From: Druceiella hillmani
Taxonomy: Eukaryota > Arthropoda > Insecta > Lepidoptera > Hepialidae
NCBI GenBank assembly: GCA_039881145.1
Contig: JAYKKI010000062.1
Location: 1,433,501-1,497,500, forward strand
Length of the DNA stretch: 64,000 bases
Reading direction: 5' to 3'
Shown here: positions 25,630 through 39,897 of the stretch, piece after piece
Position numbering within the stretch: position 1 is the first letter of the stretch
Layout of the letters: each line of letters opens with the position of its first letter
The notes under the pieces: model-generated
The model's input: the letters and a program-made list of their open reading frames with translations, nothing else
What the model was told of the DNA's origin: nothing
Databases searched by the model: none
Made by a program: the position numbers and the translations under genes

Positions 25630-25706
25630 TTGAAATCTAATATGGTGGACAATGTGCAGCCATGAGTGCGATCTGCTGTAGCTCGAGCACCCGGAGGCTG
25701 CGTGGA
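25630..25706 (-). other. GC-rich island, weak exon candidate
   Basis: On the minus strand a possible acceptor (ttctatacggcag) and a weak donor (gtaaca) bracket 77 bases, which read STQPPGARATADRTHGC and onward. On the plus strand the same island starts a 43-codon frame (ATG at 25662, stop at 25791-25793). The polypyrimidine tract is poor. The GC content is clearly higher than the surroundings, but the function is unknown. It could equally be a transposon fragment. Confidence 0.2.
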
Positions 25707-25793
25707 CTGCCGTATAGAAATACATCGCTTTCTACTTTTGGGTATATATACCCTAATATTGTAAAAGATACAATTCTTCAAATGAGTATATAA

Positions 25794-28433
25794 AGTAATT
25801 TGAAGAATCAATAAAAGTTTCGAAAAAATATATTGAAAAATAAAAAATTACAATGGAAAAATAAAAATAAGAAAAAGGAATTTTGAGTAATATAATCAAA
25901 ATTTTATTATACAATATTTACTCGAATAATAAATCGATATAAATTGACGCTTTATCACCAAAGTTCACTTGCAAATCGTTACGTAGAGAAATGTTGCAAG
26001 TGTCATAAATACTTTACACCCTTGGGGATGAGCTTTAATATTGACTAGTGCGCCAACCTCAAGTTTTGACTTTAGAAGTAATTATAAATCTGGTAATTTT
26101 ATAATCAGTTAAGTTTTAATATAGCTTTTGGGAAAAAGTATATCTTTCTCTAAAAATTACATCGTTTCTTTAAATATTTATTATGATCTAAATTTCCCTT
26201 TTATTTGTTTTTGTCTCCGCCTTTTGACGACGGACGGAGGCGTAGGTACGTCTCCGTTCTTTGACTTGTATGTGCGTATGTATGAAGACGTTAAAGGTTA
26301 CTATTCTTGGTTGATTCTTTTTTCTATCGATCGGTTAATTATCTAAGTGAAAGTCTATTGATTTTCACAATGAGTTGTCAAATTGATATATTTTTATTAA
26401 CAATCTTCTACGAAAATTCTTTTTTTGTCTCATCCGCCGTTTTCTACTTCCGTTATATGCATATTTTTGCCCCCTTGCTGTGCAATATGTTAATTTGAAT
26501 ATTGTTTTTATTTAACTTCTTGTTTTTATAATAAACCATAAACCATACGCAGGGTACCAACGGTTCACCAACGAATTTTTCTTTTCAGTATTTTTCGCAG
26601 TCAAGTATTTTTTTTTATAAACATATTTTTTAATCGATATGAACAAAGTTATCATGAAAAATGTCACAATAGTTTCTTATTGTTGATTACATTGTGAAAA
26701 ATATCAAAATAGTTGCAATCTACGTAGTAAGAGGTCCGACAAATGATGATAACATCCGTCAAAAAATGCCATTTATTTAATAGAATCCTAGACAGGTCAA
26801 TATTACTTTCTTCAAAAGTTTTGTATGCTAGTATCGGATAAAACCGGTTGAATTATAATAAAAATATTTGTGTAAATCGTACAGATTATAAAAATATGAA
26901 TTTTGTATGTCCGTGTATTGAAAATATTTAAAATATAAAAATTTTGTAGATGAATGCTAAGTGATAGAAAGTACTAATAATAATTTTCGCTCTTTTTGTA
27001 TGTGTAGGCACCACTTCAAAACCACTAACAAAATTTGAGTGGAGTTTAAACACATAGGTATCAACTTTAAATAACATAATATTTTTATTACATTACGAGG
27101 AGGAACTAAAACCTACTACAACAAAGGAGTGCCTAGAGTTACTCCACACATAGTAATTAAACAAGTGTGCTATGTACCTATGTACATCAATAGATGACGC
27201 TACGTGTACATTCATATTATAACAGCGAAATAACCTTTTCCAGACATGCACCAGCAAAATGAGTGGGGTCCCCCGGTAAAATGAGAGTGGGTACTTCTAG
27301 AAAATGTCATAGGCACATTTTTTATTAATCTCTACGAAACCACGGGCGCATCTATACGAAACCGCTGGCGCACCTAATTTATGTAAATAAACCGAATCAT
27401 ATCGATTCGATTTATAGCGTACAATTTTATTTAAAAAATTATTTGTTTTATTTAAGTTGCAAATAATAATTTTTTTATTATTTGCATAATATTATATAAT
27501 TATAATTCTAGATTTCTACATGGGCGTAACTGAGGAAACTTTTGGTACAGCAAAAGATATAGCCTAAATATATATTTGAGCTTATTATAAAACGTGTAAT
27601 TTTAAGAATAAACATAAATTTATGATACCAAAATATGTGATTAGGCAGATTAATATTACAAAATGATATTTTTTTCCAAAATAGGAAGCTAATGGCTGTA
27701 TTAGGTTAACATAGTTTTCTAAGTACCTTCAGAATTATGTATTAGATCACGATTAGATTGTTAGGGGGAGAGGACAATATTTTATTACATCAATAAGAAA
27801 CGTTGCTATATTTGTATCTTTTTTTTTAATCAACAAACGAAGCACTATTAATAAAATAATCATAGGAGAACAAATTAACAAAAGAGTTATTTTCTTTAAT
27901 CTATTTAACGACAATTAATTCAAGCTTTTTGCAATATAATTTAAAAAATAAGAAAAACTATTAAGCGTCAATAGAATTTGCTCCACGAAAGTTTCGTACA
28001 CATTGAGGCATTTATAAAAATTTAATATTGTATATATTCTGATTAAACTTTTTATAACATTGAAATTTTTTTGGAAAGAATATATGTTGCCTATTACATC
28101 TTTCGCAGGTGCATATTAAAAATAATATTTTTATGTGATCTCCACAAATTAACGACTTTCAGATTTTTATCGTTACTTGTGCTGTGACACCTTGCTTCTT
28201 GCTAAATTTAACGCTTTAAGGGTCAATGGGAAGGACCCGGGATATATGTTTTTATTTATTTATGAGTATGAAAATAGGTTACCACCTATTTTAATAGCCG
28301 TATTTTAGTTTTGTTTTATCGCGCTGACTTAGAAGCTTCAAGACAGCTCCAATGAACCAAAGACCAAGTATTTGATATATGATAGCTGAGAAAAAAGGTC
28401 ATGACAGACAAACACACTATTTCCGCCATTTCC
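25794..28433. other. AT-rich stretch without recognisable genes
   Basis: A small imperfect duplication, acgaaacc.c.ggcgca, occurs at about 27335-27376. The region near 26200-26290 is locally GC-rich (gacgacggacggaggcg) and may be a decayed dispersed repeat. No coding region could be supported. Confidence 0.5.
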
Positions 28434-28950
28434 ACCAGGGTTGTCTCAGGATCCCTCCCGTGGCCCATAACATCCATCCTCATTCAAAAGAAGGGACCTT
28501 CCAAGGTCTCCTAATAATGTTCCGTATCTGAAAATTACATTGCTTCTACCCAACAGCGTTAAGTACTGTCCCGGCTGAAAGAGTTATTTAACAACTACAT
28601 TTTTTGGAAAACGCACTTGGCGAACGCTTTAAATGACTCAAAGATCGGTCCATTCTCAACCAAATCTCGGTGACTAAAGATACCACAATAAATAATACAA
28701 ATAGTAATACTATAGATATAAGGGGGAAACAACTAGGTTATTTTTCCCCGACGTGTCCGAGCGGTTGCGTAAGAAGGTCGTCACCGATTACTACACTTCG
28801 CAATTTTAATGGGATTCGAAACGCAGGACATAAATCATGTATTAGTCCACTGCAGTGAACACAATGACGCGCGTAGAGTTTTGATAGAGAGAATGCGCCT
28901 TAATACTAGAATAGAAACACGCATAGCCTAAAAACGCCCAAAGGTTTGTC
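28434..28950 (+). pseudogene. Jockey-like non-LTR retrotransposon relic
   Basis: Two decayed parts lie in the expected order. At 28455-28660, read across frames, are PITSILIQKKGPSKV, NVPYLKITLLLPNSVK, then DRSILNQISV, corresponding to the N-terminal part of a LINE reverse transcriptase. At 28826-28935 is QDINHVLVHC, then SEHNDARRVLIERMRL, which resembles the C-terminal zinc-finger-like region after the polymerase. The catalytic core between them is deleted, and there are many stops and frameshifts. The same family occurs at 52130-52660. Clade assignment rests on motif spacing only; another RNase H-bearing LINE clade is possible. Confidence 0.6.
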
Positions 28951-29258
28951 GTCCACCCATTAACAGCATACACACAAATTCAAGAACATCCATCCAAGTT
29001 GGCTGCCGTAAGACGACAACACATATTGCAAATTATATATTTCATTGTATGCACGTCAACCAAGTCTTTAACGATAGTCTTAACTTCCTGTCTACATATG
29101 AAATGGCTTGTTATGCACAATAACTAAATGCTGACATATTTGGCTATTTCACTCGCATGGTTAAATATAAGAGTAGGTGAAGGCAAGGGCAGGAACACAC
29201 TGAAACGGTTCGGAGACTCATTTAACGAAGGTGAAACACATTATATTACGTAAAAATA
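28951..29258. other. Flank of LINE relic, moderately GC-rich, unrecognised
   Basis: This may contain further decayed 3' element sequence, but no motif or tail was identified. Confidence 0.4.
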
Positions 29259-29271
29259 GTGTGTGTGTATG

Positions 29272-29311
<40 letters not shown>

Positions 29312-29316
29312 CATAC

Positions 29317-29350
<34 letters not shown>

Positions 29351-29363
29351 GTGTGTGTATATA
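29259..29363. repeat. Compound GT/GTAT/AT microsatellite
   Basis: A near-symmetric tract of gtgtgtgtatgtatgt, AT runs and catacatacat ends in gtgtgtgtat. Confidence 0.95.
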
Positions 29364-32300
29364 TTACAGATATTTTTGATTGCATTTAATTTACTAATAT
29401 AGTTGACAACTTTGATACAAAGCGCATAAAAATGGTGGACTTATTTATATAGGAGTAATTTCTTTTAGTCAACCAGAACGAATACTACTGAAGTATTTAT
29501 TGTTCAAAAGCCTGTAAGGGATTTCACAAAATAAAATATAAAGTTCATATAAAAACCCTTAATTGAAACAGTGAGTTATACTTAAAGAGACAAAATTATA
29601 ATAAAAATATTGACGGGAGTTAGGATCGAAAAAGTAAATGACAAAAGCGCTGAAAGATTAGGATTTAGTAGACTTAGAACTTTATCAGCTGACCCTAAAA
29701 GACATTTGTCGAGGATGTTTGTCTGGTGTCAAGATTCAGTTTATTAAAGAACATTTTAAAATAACATAAATAGAAAATAAAAAATAAATCATAATTCATG
29801 ACGAGTTTACCTCATTCTTCTTTAGATATCTGTAGTTTCCGCCCGTGTCACCTAAATAAACTTTTAAAATGTACTTATATTCCTGAATAAAATTAAAGGA
29901 TTAATAATATATACACATACATGTTTAAATAATATTTACACATATATGTTTAACCAATTTTATACAGCAAATGTTATGTGTATCATTGCTAATACACTTT
30001 GATCATTTTTTATTGAGAAAATACGATTATGTATCGAAGTCTTTTATAAATTAAATTTTGTAAGCTATAATGCGAGTTTCAGCATAGAGTTATTACATCG
30101 CAAATAAATTGAAATATCAATGGAGCGTTAGAAAAGCATGTACCTAATTAACGACCAATACCCTGATGCTTTAAAAATGTTTAATCTGGCAATTTTGATC
30201 TTGAAAATTAATCACGGGTGTAGTCTAAGAATAATGTTGATAATGATTAATTAAAACCTGTATTGAAAGCGGGTACATCTTAAACTGAGCGTAAATTAGC
30301 AAAAGAATTTGACATTATTATCTCAACAACATGAAACTAGGCATACAAATCGGTAAGGTTAAGAAACTCTCTTTGATTGGAAGAGATGGCTTTCTTGCGA
30401 AGTAATCGGTCATCAGAAGGAACATAATCTTCAAGCTTGCTTTTATTTTTGGTCGCAACTTAATAGTAAACTATTTTTACATCGGATTGTTACATGTGGC
30501 AAAAAATATGTCTTTTTTAATAATAGTACGTACCCGGCATAATTTCTGAATAAAGAAAAAGTGCCAAACATACCTTAAAACCGAATATTTGGCAAAAAAT
30601 ATACACGTTTTCTTGGTAGTCCTGTTTGTTGTAATTCAATATAGCCTGATCAAACTATCATAGAGAATATTAATTGTAACAAATTAGACAAAATAATAAA
30701 TAATTTTGGGATTAAATAGTCGAGTTTAGTGAATAGAGTCAGGATTCCTTACAGAATAATGCTCGACCGCATGCCGCACGAACGACGTCGCTCAAATTAG
30801 AGAACCTGGGCTTGGAAAGCATTTGTCTCCAACTGTATTTTCCTAACTGACTACCATTTTTTCCAGGTCTGTTATAACATCTTTCAATTAAAAATTATCC
30901 ATTCCCAAAAAGTTTTAGAAAATATCTTCCTTCATTTTATAAGTACTCGCTTTCCAGGCTTCTTCACTGTCGATATTAACGAGCTATCAATAAGAGGATA
31001 AAATTGTGTCGATAGAAAATTAATGGCATTACTACTTCTGTGAGATATAATAACTAAACTTTCACTTTGAAATCGGACGTTTTACTCTAAATAACTCCCC
31101 ATAATTCAAGTATGTCTCTCTGTGATTTAACTGAAATAACTACTGGTAAATTCGATCTCAGATTAAATGAACTACGAGTAAATCATAGCAGTCTCGTTTT
31201 TACCACTAACTCCAAAAGACAAAGGAAAAAGCAGTTTCGATCAATTATATGGTGTTTAGGGTTACCCTAATAAACTAAGTAAATGTATGCTTCGTCCTGT
31301 TATGAATATGTTATGGTAGGTTTTGCACTACTCAAAGCTTGAATCGAGGTGCCTCCATAAACCTAACCTTGTTGGATAAGAGTATTTTTTTAAAACCTTT
31401 ATTCTTATTAAAAGAGAATTCCATTAAAATAACTCGCCCTTTGTTTAAAAATTGAGGTCCAGACTCGCAACAATTGTTTATTTGTAGATTGCCATGTAGA
31501 TATAAAAAAAGCAGAAGCCCGTAAGTTCACCTCATTCATCTTTAAATGTATACATATGTTGTTATCAATAAAAATGATGATGATTCATAAAAAGAGTTAA
31601 GAAAAAAATAGTTCAGAAAAAAATTGCCAAAACTGAAATTTCAATCTTTTGAAAATGACCAAACAATTTTTAGTCACAAAAATCAAAAAGAATTTTTGTA
31701 CTGCGTGGTGGAATAAATGATCAAATAAAAATTAAATAATCAAAATAATGTTTACACTAAAAAAAAGAATTGATACCGTATTTATATTTTACATTTACTA
31801 CAATTAATGGCTTTATAACAATTCCACTTTTCGGAGTGTTTTTTTTATAAACACGTTCATCTTCAAGAAAATTATTATGGAAAATATTTGTAATTAATAT
31901 ATATTTCTAAAGTACCTCAAATATATCTCGGAATAATTGTGTCACGACAATCAGTATTCACTGGTTCTTTGTTTGGAATTATTTGTGTTAGTGGAGATCC
32001 GAATGATGTGTTCTTTTCGTTATTAAAATGTTTCATTCCCAATATTCATAACAAGATTAATTTTGATTGATCGTATTAATTATTATCTGGCCGCCTTCCC
32101 TGAATTTAACTAAGTTATATTCATTTCTCAATCTGATTATACTTGTAATTCTCTCACTTGTCTATTCGAACTTCTTAACTTTTTTCATTGTACCCATAGT
32201 AATACTCTAACCACAATAAATTTTATATCATCTTTGAGCGAAGTAGCTGTCGCGATTTATTAATCATGAATCAATTGTTTACTCAAGCATAAGTACAATT

Positions 32301-34562
32301 TCACTTATCATCGACCAAATTTAAAGTTTTTAAGAGTATCAAAGGACAAAATTTAAATTAACTACTTAAAATAAATAAAATTTTAAAGAATATTTCACAT
32401 TTCTATTCATTGAATATACAGTATGCGACCCAATTGAATAGCGCCACTTTAATCCGTAATAGTGCACCATGACCATACGATGAATAGGTTCCAATACGCC
32501 TATGTTTTTTTAAATCATACTACTTTTTTCTGATATATAATAATAGTCATAGCTAGGAAATACATCAACCTTTATATTTTATTTAAATAATCATAAGAAA
32601 TATCGCAATATTGTATAAATAAGCTTCTCAGCAATTGATGTTGTGTTTGACTTTTCTAACTACCTCTTAAATTGGAATAGTTTTAAAAAATAAGTTTAAA
32701 AAAGGCAAGGATAAAGAATATCAAAATTCAATTTTAAGGTCAATTTGACTTCAAAGTCAAGGTTGTTTACAATTTGTAAATAAAAATTATTGTCATTTGA
32801 AAATATTTTAATAGATTTTTAAAATAAACTTACTTGATTAAATAATAATAGGATATCGTTTCATATATCATTTCCATAAATTTTTATTTCCGTTCTAATA
32901 ATAATATGATTCTAATTTTACTTACGGTTTATTTAATATTTAATATGGTAACAACCCCACATGTATATTTAAACCAATCAGAACGTTTGAATCTTTTTGA
33001 AAAGATAGTTATATATATTTATTTTAGAATGGCAATACACGTATGTATCAGTGGTTTTTATTAATATTTCATTATACCTCCCCGAGTGAGTTAAATGTAC
33101 CATACATTGTCTTTTTTAGTGCGAGTTAATATGTGGACATGATTTTAGTGTATGCTGAATGCATAAATAACACTTGCGAAGCTCTTAGATTAGGTTAGTA
33201 GTACCTGAATTGACCTTAGAAAAGTACGTAAATACATTCGAAAACAATATAATTCCAATTTTATTTATTCTTTACGCCTGCATAGACTAATTTTCATTAC
33301 TATTCATCAATTAAAAGGAAGTCAGTATATTAAATACTATGTAATATATCGAGTTAAGCTCACATGTTTTTTTTTCGTAACGACAAAAAGATATTTGAAA
33401 ATGTGCTATACGTTATACGTTGTCAAAATGCTTATTTAGTTTTATTTACATAGGATGATAATTTATATAAAATTATGATTTCATATAAAACTTATACGTT
33501 AATTATTTTGGAAAATAGGAGACTTTGCGAGATTTGACAGGGTCAATTGCACAATGGGTTGAAGTGGCAATATTTAGTGCTGATATATAATGTATAATGT
33601 AATATCAGTCAGCGTGCTTCTTACGTTTTTTCACTCGCAAATTCACATTCTGACGGCTAGATATGGATAGATTATAAACAAATGGAAACTGGAGTGTCAT
33701 ATTGTGGATTTTATTGTTAAAGTTAAATTTATGTTCATAACCCGTTGGCTGTTTATAACATACACCTCATTACATTTATTATAAATGGCGTTATTTTTTC
33801 GTTGTTCAAAAGTATCTACAAATTATTTAAGTTAAATAATATTCTCGATATACATATACTCAGAACTTTATGCTAAAATATTTTCACTCATGTATCACAA
33901 TTATTTTTGAACAATTTCTTATGGGGTTATCGTCGTAAAGGTAATATAATATTAATACCATAATTTTGCAAATAAAATACAAAATCTATGCACCTGAAAT
34001 GCGTAAACAGATCAAAATACAACGCACATAAATGCAATGAAAGATCAAAAACTTCTGCTGTGTACTCTAATTCTAAAACAAATTTCCGGCGTCCCACAAG
34101 TATTAGTATATTTATTATCAATGGCGACATTCCTATAGTGTAACATATTTCACTTAATATTTATCTATTCATAACAATAATTTATGAAAGATGAGCCTTA
34201 CGGTGAAAGCGAATTGATAATATCTGTGAAAGTGAAGCTCACAAGTGTAAGAATTATATTACTTATTTATATTACTTATTTAAGTAGATGTGTGTATATG
34301 AATATACGAGTAAGTGAATCTTTACAAATGCTTTGATTATCTGAGAATGAGACAAGCGATACGTTATAGGCCAAAGGTAGCTCTTTAACAAGATTGGGTG
34401 TGTTCCGATTAAAAGAAACTCACTAGAAATTAACTCTATCTATACAATATAACATATAAAATTTTCGGAAAGGGCCGAAATTTTATATTGAATATTTTTA
34501 GAAATCATTTCAGATGTGTATCTGAGATCAAGTAAAAACTAAACAAATTCTTTTAGAATTTT
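29364..34562. other. AT-rich stretch without recognisable features
   Basis: About 5.2 kb was read on both strands. There is no frame with motifs, no convincing exon, and no repeats beyond short chance matches. Confidence 0.55.
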
Positions 34563-34810
34563 TATCTCCGCCTGTATGTCTGTATATCCGGTTCTTTTTT
34601 TGAGCAAAATTCAAAAATACTAGATTGGTTCGAATAACACTTTCACTGGAATAATGCCTTGAGTTCATATCTAGGCTGTTTCTGATTCGATCTGATTGAA
34701 GACTATTTAGGGGACATTTGTAAGTCCTTTTATATATCCGTTTTTATGTAGTTAAATTACTAAATCAATTTGAATGGATCATTCACAGAAATAATGGTCG
34801 AGTCTGATTA
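34563..34810. repeat. Two degenerate copies of a dispersed repeat
   Basis: The pattern tgtatatccggttcttttttt, then aaaatactagattggttcga, then cactggaataatg is followed after about 70 bases by tatatatccgtttttatgtag, aaattactaaatcaatttga and cacagaaataatgg. The wording resembles common insect repeats in which a cc.gtctgt segment precedes a gaac.gatttga segment; this is from memory. Confidence 0.45.
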
Positions 34811-36609
34811 AAATAACACTGGGTGTCACATTAAAATTTTGTCTCTTTTTCGCGTAATCGAAGATTCCAGGCATCATCAAAATTGGTGATATTCTGTCTT
34901 TCCCTGAATCCATTGCTTCTGCGCTCTTGTTTTTGTCCTTAACTCTCGTTAATATTTTTATTCTAATTTTTTGCCTTTTTAAATATAAATTATAGATCAT
35001 ATCATTTACTAAGATTTTCTTTTTATTTTAAATACACCTTATATTCCAAATTGAACTTCTCTTGTAACCTATTAAACATAAAATTTTTGAAAACCTATTG
35101 CTGGGGTGGACAAGAACTAATTGGTCTTGTACAATAAGTCCGGAATATGTGCAATACGTTAAAGTTGTTAAATAAATTAGATTTTTGAGAGGATAGAAAT
35201 AGAATTTAGGAACCAATGAATAGAAATTGTCGAGCTAAGACATAAGTTACTTTCATGTTGATTAGGTATAATTTTCAGGTGCAAAAATATTACTATTAGA
35301 AAAAAACCGCATTGTATTAATAAAATATCTACGATAGTAAAAATAAACTACGTAGAAAATAATAATAATAATAAAACTAGTAAATTAAACTAAAAATAAA
35401 GGCAAAAGTCATTTTATTCCTTTTATTATAAAATATATTACACAATATCCAGCTTGCTTCCGTCAGTAATCGACGAATAATGAGACGCTTTTGCAGAGCA
35501 TATTTGTGTGGCAAAAGGTCGCATTATTTCCTTCGCCATACAGGCGTATTGAGTTATACAAAAACGAATAACAAACAAAACATTTAATTACGCGCAATTT
35601 GCGAGAAAATGGGTTATACATTTTATTTATGAGATTTTGAACTCAAAGGTCGTCAATTTGGAAACGTAAAATTTAATAATAGCTTTTGCAACTTCTGTGC
35701 TTGCTTTTTGCTCTTTACCTGCTTTCTTGGACTCGCCTTATATATATACACCTGCCTTATTTTTTTACATAATAGCCTCTCGGATGATAGAAGCCGTATA
35801 AAATGGTAAAAATCACATTAAAATCCATACAGTAAAACTGAAGTTATAAGTGAACAGACATACAAATAGGCAGAAAAATTTCAAAATACATAAGCTATGC
35901 TCTGTACTATCATTAGCTATGCTCTGTACTACCTAAGAATCTCGGAAATGTAGGAATTGAACTTCTTCTGTCTAACTATATAACCTCTTAGATATCATAA
36001 GTGCTCCAATTTTTGTTTATTTTTTTCAAAGGTTGCGGACATAATTTATTAAGGCTTGGCATTTAATGGTTAGGAAATATTTACGGAAAAATAATGGAAA
36101 ACTATATACCAAATCCACAAAGAGCTATATATTAACATATCATGATAGTTTGTTATATACCTTTACGTCGGTTGATAATCAATGACAATTCAAAAAAATT
36201 TGTTTAGTAATTTTTTTATGTTGGGATAAATTTAAAATAAAAACACAAAATTTAAGAAAATTAAAATTAAGTGTAAAATTAAACAAATTCTATTTTGTTT
36301 TTTAATTTCTAAGCATTTCGAACAAGTTTCTAAACACTAGATATTTGCTATAAATTCAACTTATAGAATATCATTTTATAGTGACATTAATTTTATAAAC
36401 TGAAAAATGTGTTTCACTGTTTATTCTTTTAAATTTTTGCTCAGTAACGATTAATCCGATTAATATAAAATTTATAATAATCGCACATGATAAAATATCA
36501 GCATGGACATAGGATATATAAGATGTTTTATAAGGTTTGGATAATTTTGATATAAAGGTAGGAGACCTAGGATTCAGGATGATTTTGAGTTAGGTTAGGT
36601 TAGAAGTTG
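34811..36609. other. AT-rich stretch without recognisable features
   Basis: A 22-bp direct repeat (agctatgctctgtacta) lies at 35895-35931. No genes could be supported. Confidence 0.5.
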
Positions 36610-36662
36610 AATTTAAGATGAAACAGCTTTATGGCTGCTGTAAAGCTGTTTCATCTTAAATT
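36610..36662. repeat. Perfect hairpin, 22-bp arms with 9-nt loop
   Basis: Arm 36610-36631 (aatttaagatgaaacagctt...) is exactly complementary to 36641-36662 across tggctgctg. It lies about 60 bp before the start of duplicated block copy 2. Confidence 0.95.
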
Positions 36663-36719
36663 TTTTTTTTCAAGAAATTAAAAATGATTCGTTCAATGTA
36701 AATATGGCTATACCCAATA

Positions 36720-38650
36720 TACTCTATATTAAATGTAATACTCCTCAATATTACGAGGATCACGGACAATAAAAACGAAATCAAAACGCTACTGCTAAAG
36801 TTATTTAGCACCAGTTTTACGACAACGGAAGAAATCAAGATACAAAGTATGCGTGGAAGAAAACTCTCGTATTTTCTTTTACGGTTATGTACTTTACGTG
36901 TCCACGACGCTACACTGCAGAGACCTTCTAACCCGAGATTCCTCGATATGAAAAAGGGATTATTGTATCTCACGCGCAATATATCTGTGTCATTTGATCG
37001 GCTAATGAGATTTATCGATATTTGAATTAAAGGAAAAGTCACTCCAATCGATTCGGAGACAATATTAACCTTGTTTTAATGATGGAACGCTGAAGGGAGG
37101 AATACGTAAATGCGTACGGATTCGCAATCTAATAGTTAAGCCTCGAGTAATATCTAAAGTAAATTTGTCAAAGATGTCGGGAAAAAAAAATTTGACAGTC
37201 TACATTATGGCAAATTATATTTATATAAGTAACTTTTATTAACTTCGGCATTGTTTTGAACAACAAAAAAATGATTTCTCATTGAAAAATTAAACCTGTT
37301 ATTTAAGTTGTTTTGGGAAATATGTGGTTAAATTTTTCATCTCTACTCGTACTTGCAAAATGTATTTTCACTTAATTTACGTAAGCAATTGTATATGCGT
37401 GGAAAATCTCGCTCGTTTTAAGCTTAGTTGTATTTTGTTTAAGTATATATGGACTATTTCGTATGTATTTGATGTTTATAAATTTATTTAAAACGGTTTT
37501 AAAATAGTGTGAAAAACAACATTTTTACTATTATCACTCTTCAAATGATTTATTTTTTACACTGCGCAGTTTCTACTGTTAATGCTCTTTAGTTTCTAAA
37601 TTCCCAACGGCGAATTACATTCGGCGGCATTCTAAATTTCTCTTATCTCGTGCCAGAAAATTTATTTCGGTAAAAGATTGGTCTAGAAACTCACTGCATC
37701 CGTATTAAATAGAGGTTAAAATAAAGCTTTAATATCAATTAATAAGAGAATTAGTATTCATGTCAATAAAAAAAATTGAAGAAAAAGTACCGCAAAGAAA
37801 CCTTGATGTAAGGTTTCTTAGCAAAAAGCTCGGTAATTTTACGATTTTTTACTCTTGTTTAACACATTTTTTCCTGTTAACTTCCTCCAACATTTCAGAT
37901 AGAACGCAACATACACTTTACTTCTCTATTCAACTATAATTGTCCTCTATCTTGTTGTAGGTTTATAACGATTCTACAGATATTTATAGACAACGTAATT
38001 CTCTATATATTAAAATTTTCATACTATAATATCATTCACTCATAAAATAAGCTACAATTCAAAACAATTTCATAATGTAAATGTTGAGCGCATTATAAAA
38101 TATATAAAGAAATAATATGTACGATAATATAATTTTGTACATAAAATTATAAATCATACAAAATTTATTATCGCCATGCTCGTAAAATAAAATCAATATT
38201 TCCTTTTGATTAAAAGTATTTATTAGATTATAATTTTTATTATTTTCAGGTCTTCATAAACAAACAACTATAGGTTTGCAAGGAACAAATTTGTTATCTT
38301 TAATTACATTATAGTGAACACAAAAAATTATTGAAAATTAAATTTATGCTCTTCTGCTAGTTATTGACTGCATAATAAAACCTTAATTTAAGTCTTCGCT
38401 ATTAGCATAGTGACCTCTTAACTCTACAAAATTGCGAACGCCCCCGCATTCAACCTTGAATTGTCACGTAGGCGTTTAATTGAAAATGTATTATTCATTC
38501 ATGTTAAAACTAATTTTTCCTACAATAAAATTAAGGTATTCTTAAATACATAAAAGAAAAAAATATATAAATCGGATGATAATAAAAGTCGTGAATTTGG
38601 GAAAGCTTTTGTGTTTATACTTCTTGCTTTAATTATTGATAATTTCAAAA
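36720..38650. repeat. Diverged duplicated block, copy 2
   Basis: Collinear with 365-1690 on the same strand but about 600 bp longer, with the extra sequence between about 37450 and 38380. On the minus strand, 37042-36860 is open and includes SRSNDTDILRVRYNNPFF. The same place in copy 1 reads RRTNDTDMLRSRHSNPFF and is broken by a stop. The two peptides share most residues, and some codon differences are synonymous. This supports a coding origin, either an old transposon protein or a duplicated gene fragment. The open frame of 128 codons at 36656-37042 runs past the conserved part into unrelated sequence. Confidence 0.75.
38424..38519 (-). other. Candidate terminal coding exon inside copy 2, probably broken
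   Basis: The minus-strand acceptor-like tttattgtag is followed by sequence ending SRLNAGAFAIL plus TAG, matching the ending at 1459-1559. A net 5-base deletion relative to copy 1 puts the upstream part out of frame and creates a TAA. If this was ever an exon, this copy is a pseudo-exon. Confidence 0.2.
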
Positions 38651-38705
38651 ATGTTACTTAAGTTGTTTATTGCATATTAAAGTAATATATAAAATAAATT
38701 AATTT

Positions 38706-38766
38706 AAAATGTAATATTAAATTATTAATACTTAAGTAAGTTATTAATAATTTAATATTACATTTT
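38706..38766. repeat. Perfect hairpin, 25-bp AT-rich arms with 11-nt loop
   Basis: Arm 38706-38730 (aaaatgtaatattaaattat...) is exactly complementary to 38742-38766. The spacer is cttaagtaagt. It lies about 60 bp after the end of duplicated block copy 2, so hairpins flank that block on both sides. Confidence 0.9.
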
Positions 38767-39781
38767 TTATCTAATGGTAGCTGGACTGTTTTATAACAAT
38801 ACTTTTATTTTTATATATTAATGTAATTATTATTATTTGTTTCATCAATTAATTTTATCATGACGTATTTAATTAAAGACCACTTTTCTTTGCGGTCGCC
38901 ATGTAACGAGTGAGTCTCATTATCTTGTCACTACTTAACAATCTTTACCTTATTTTGTACCAAGCTTGATAAAAATCTGTCCATTTAGATAACTTAAAAT
39001 AAGCAATCATTGAGATAATCAGATGCAATAGTCAATATAAATAAAATAGGTAGAAAATATAACTAAATTGTAATTGGCATGTGCATCTGACATTTGAAAT
39101 AATTCTTGCTTCGCGTAGACATTTGAAACAAAAAAACGATACCAATATCAGCAATTGTTCAGAATATATTATTTATTTATTTATATACCATTTCAATGTA
39201 AAATAACTAAAGTGGGATATGAAAAGGGTGCCGTAGGCAGCTGTAGTAGAGACGGTATTTTAATATTTCAGTATTCTAATGAGTTATAAAACATATCGTA
39301 TAAATAAGTAAATAAACAAATAATAAATTATATGCAATGACTGAAAAAAACATCTGTCCAAAAAACAAATAAAAAAATGTGAGTCAGGGAAATATAACCG
39401 AACTAACTGTAAATAATGTAAAAATATAACGTATTTAGTTTAATGTATAAACTTATTCCAAACACATAAATTATATTCAAGCGGCGACGTCAAGTAACAC
39501 ATTAGCGTATTCTCCGAACTGAAATGGCGATAGACACTAAGAGATTTGAAAACAGGATTAAGAATGATCAAGAGAAAAGAAAAACATTGAATTTGGAGTT
39601 ACAGAGAGGGTAGTAGCTTTGATCAGACGTACAGTATGTAGGTATACAAAGAGATTCAATCTTCTCACTGTGACGCTTTTTCGTTTCTCGTTTCTCGCAA
39701 GTGTTTTAATCCTCAAGTAACCTAGACCCTGACACTGCAGAAAAAAAATTCAAAGTATAGAAATGCAAGTGTTTAAGTGTT

Positions 39782-39783
<2 letters not shown>
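38767..39783. other. AT-rich stretch without recognisable features
   Basis: No coding or repeat structure could be supported. Confidence 0.5.
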
Positions 39784-39841
<58 letters not shown>

Positions 39842-39864
39842 TATATATATATATATATATATAT
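39784..39864. repeat. (AT)n microsatellite
   Basis: An AT run with one gc interruption at about 39839. It abuts the fold-back element. Confidence 0.95.
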
Positions 39865-39897
39865 GTTCAAAAATCACTTTTTTTTGAGATTATTGAA

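Noticed and set aside
36590..36603. ttaggttaggttag, resembling insect telomere repeats
   Set aside because: Only about 2.5 units of TTAGG. Too short to indicate an interstitial telomere.
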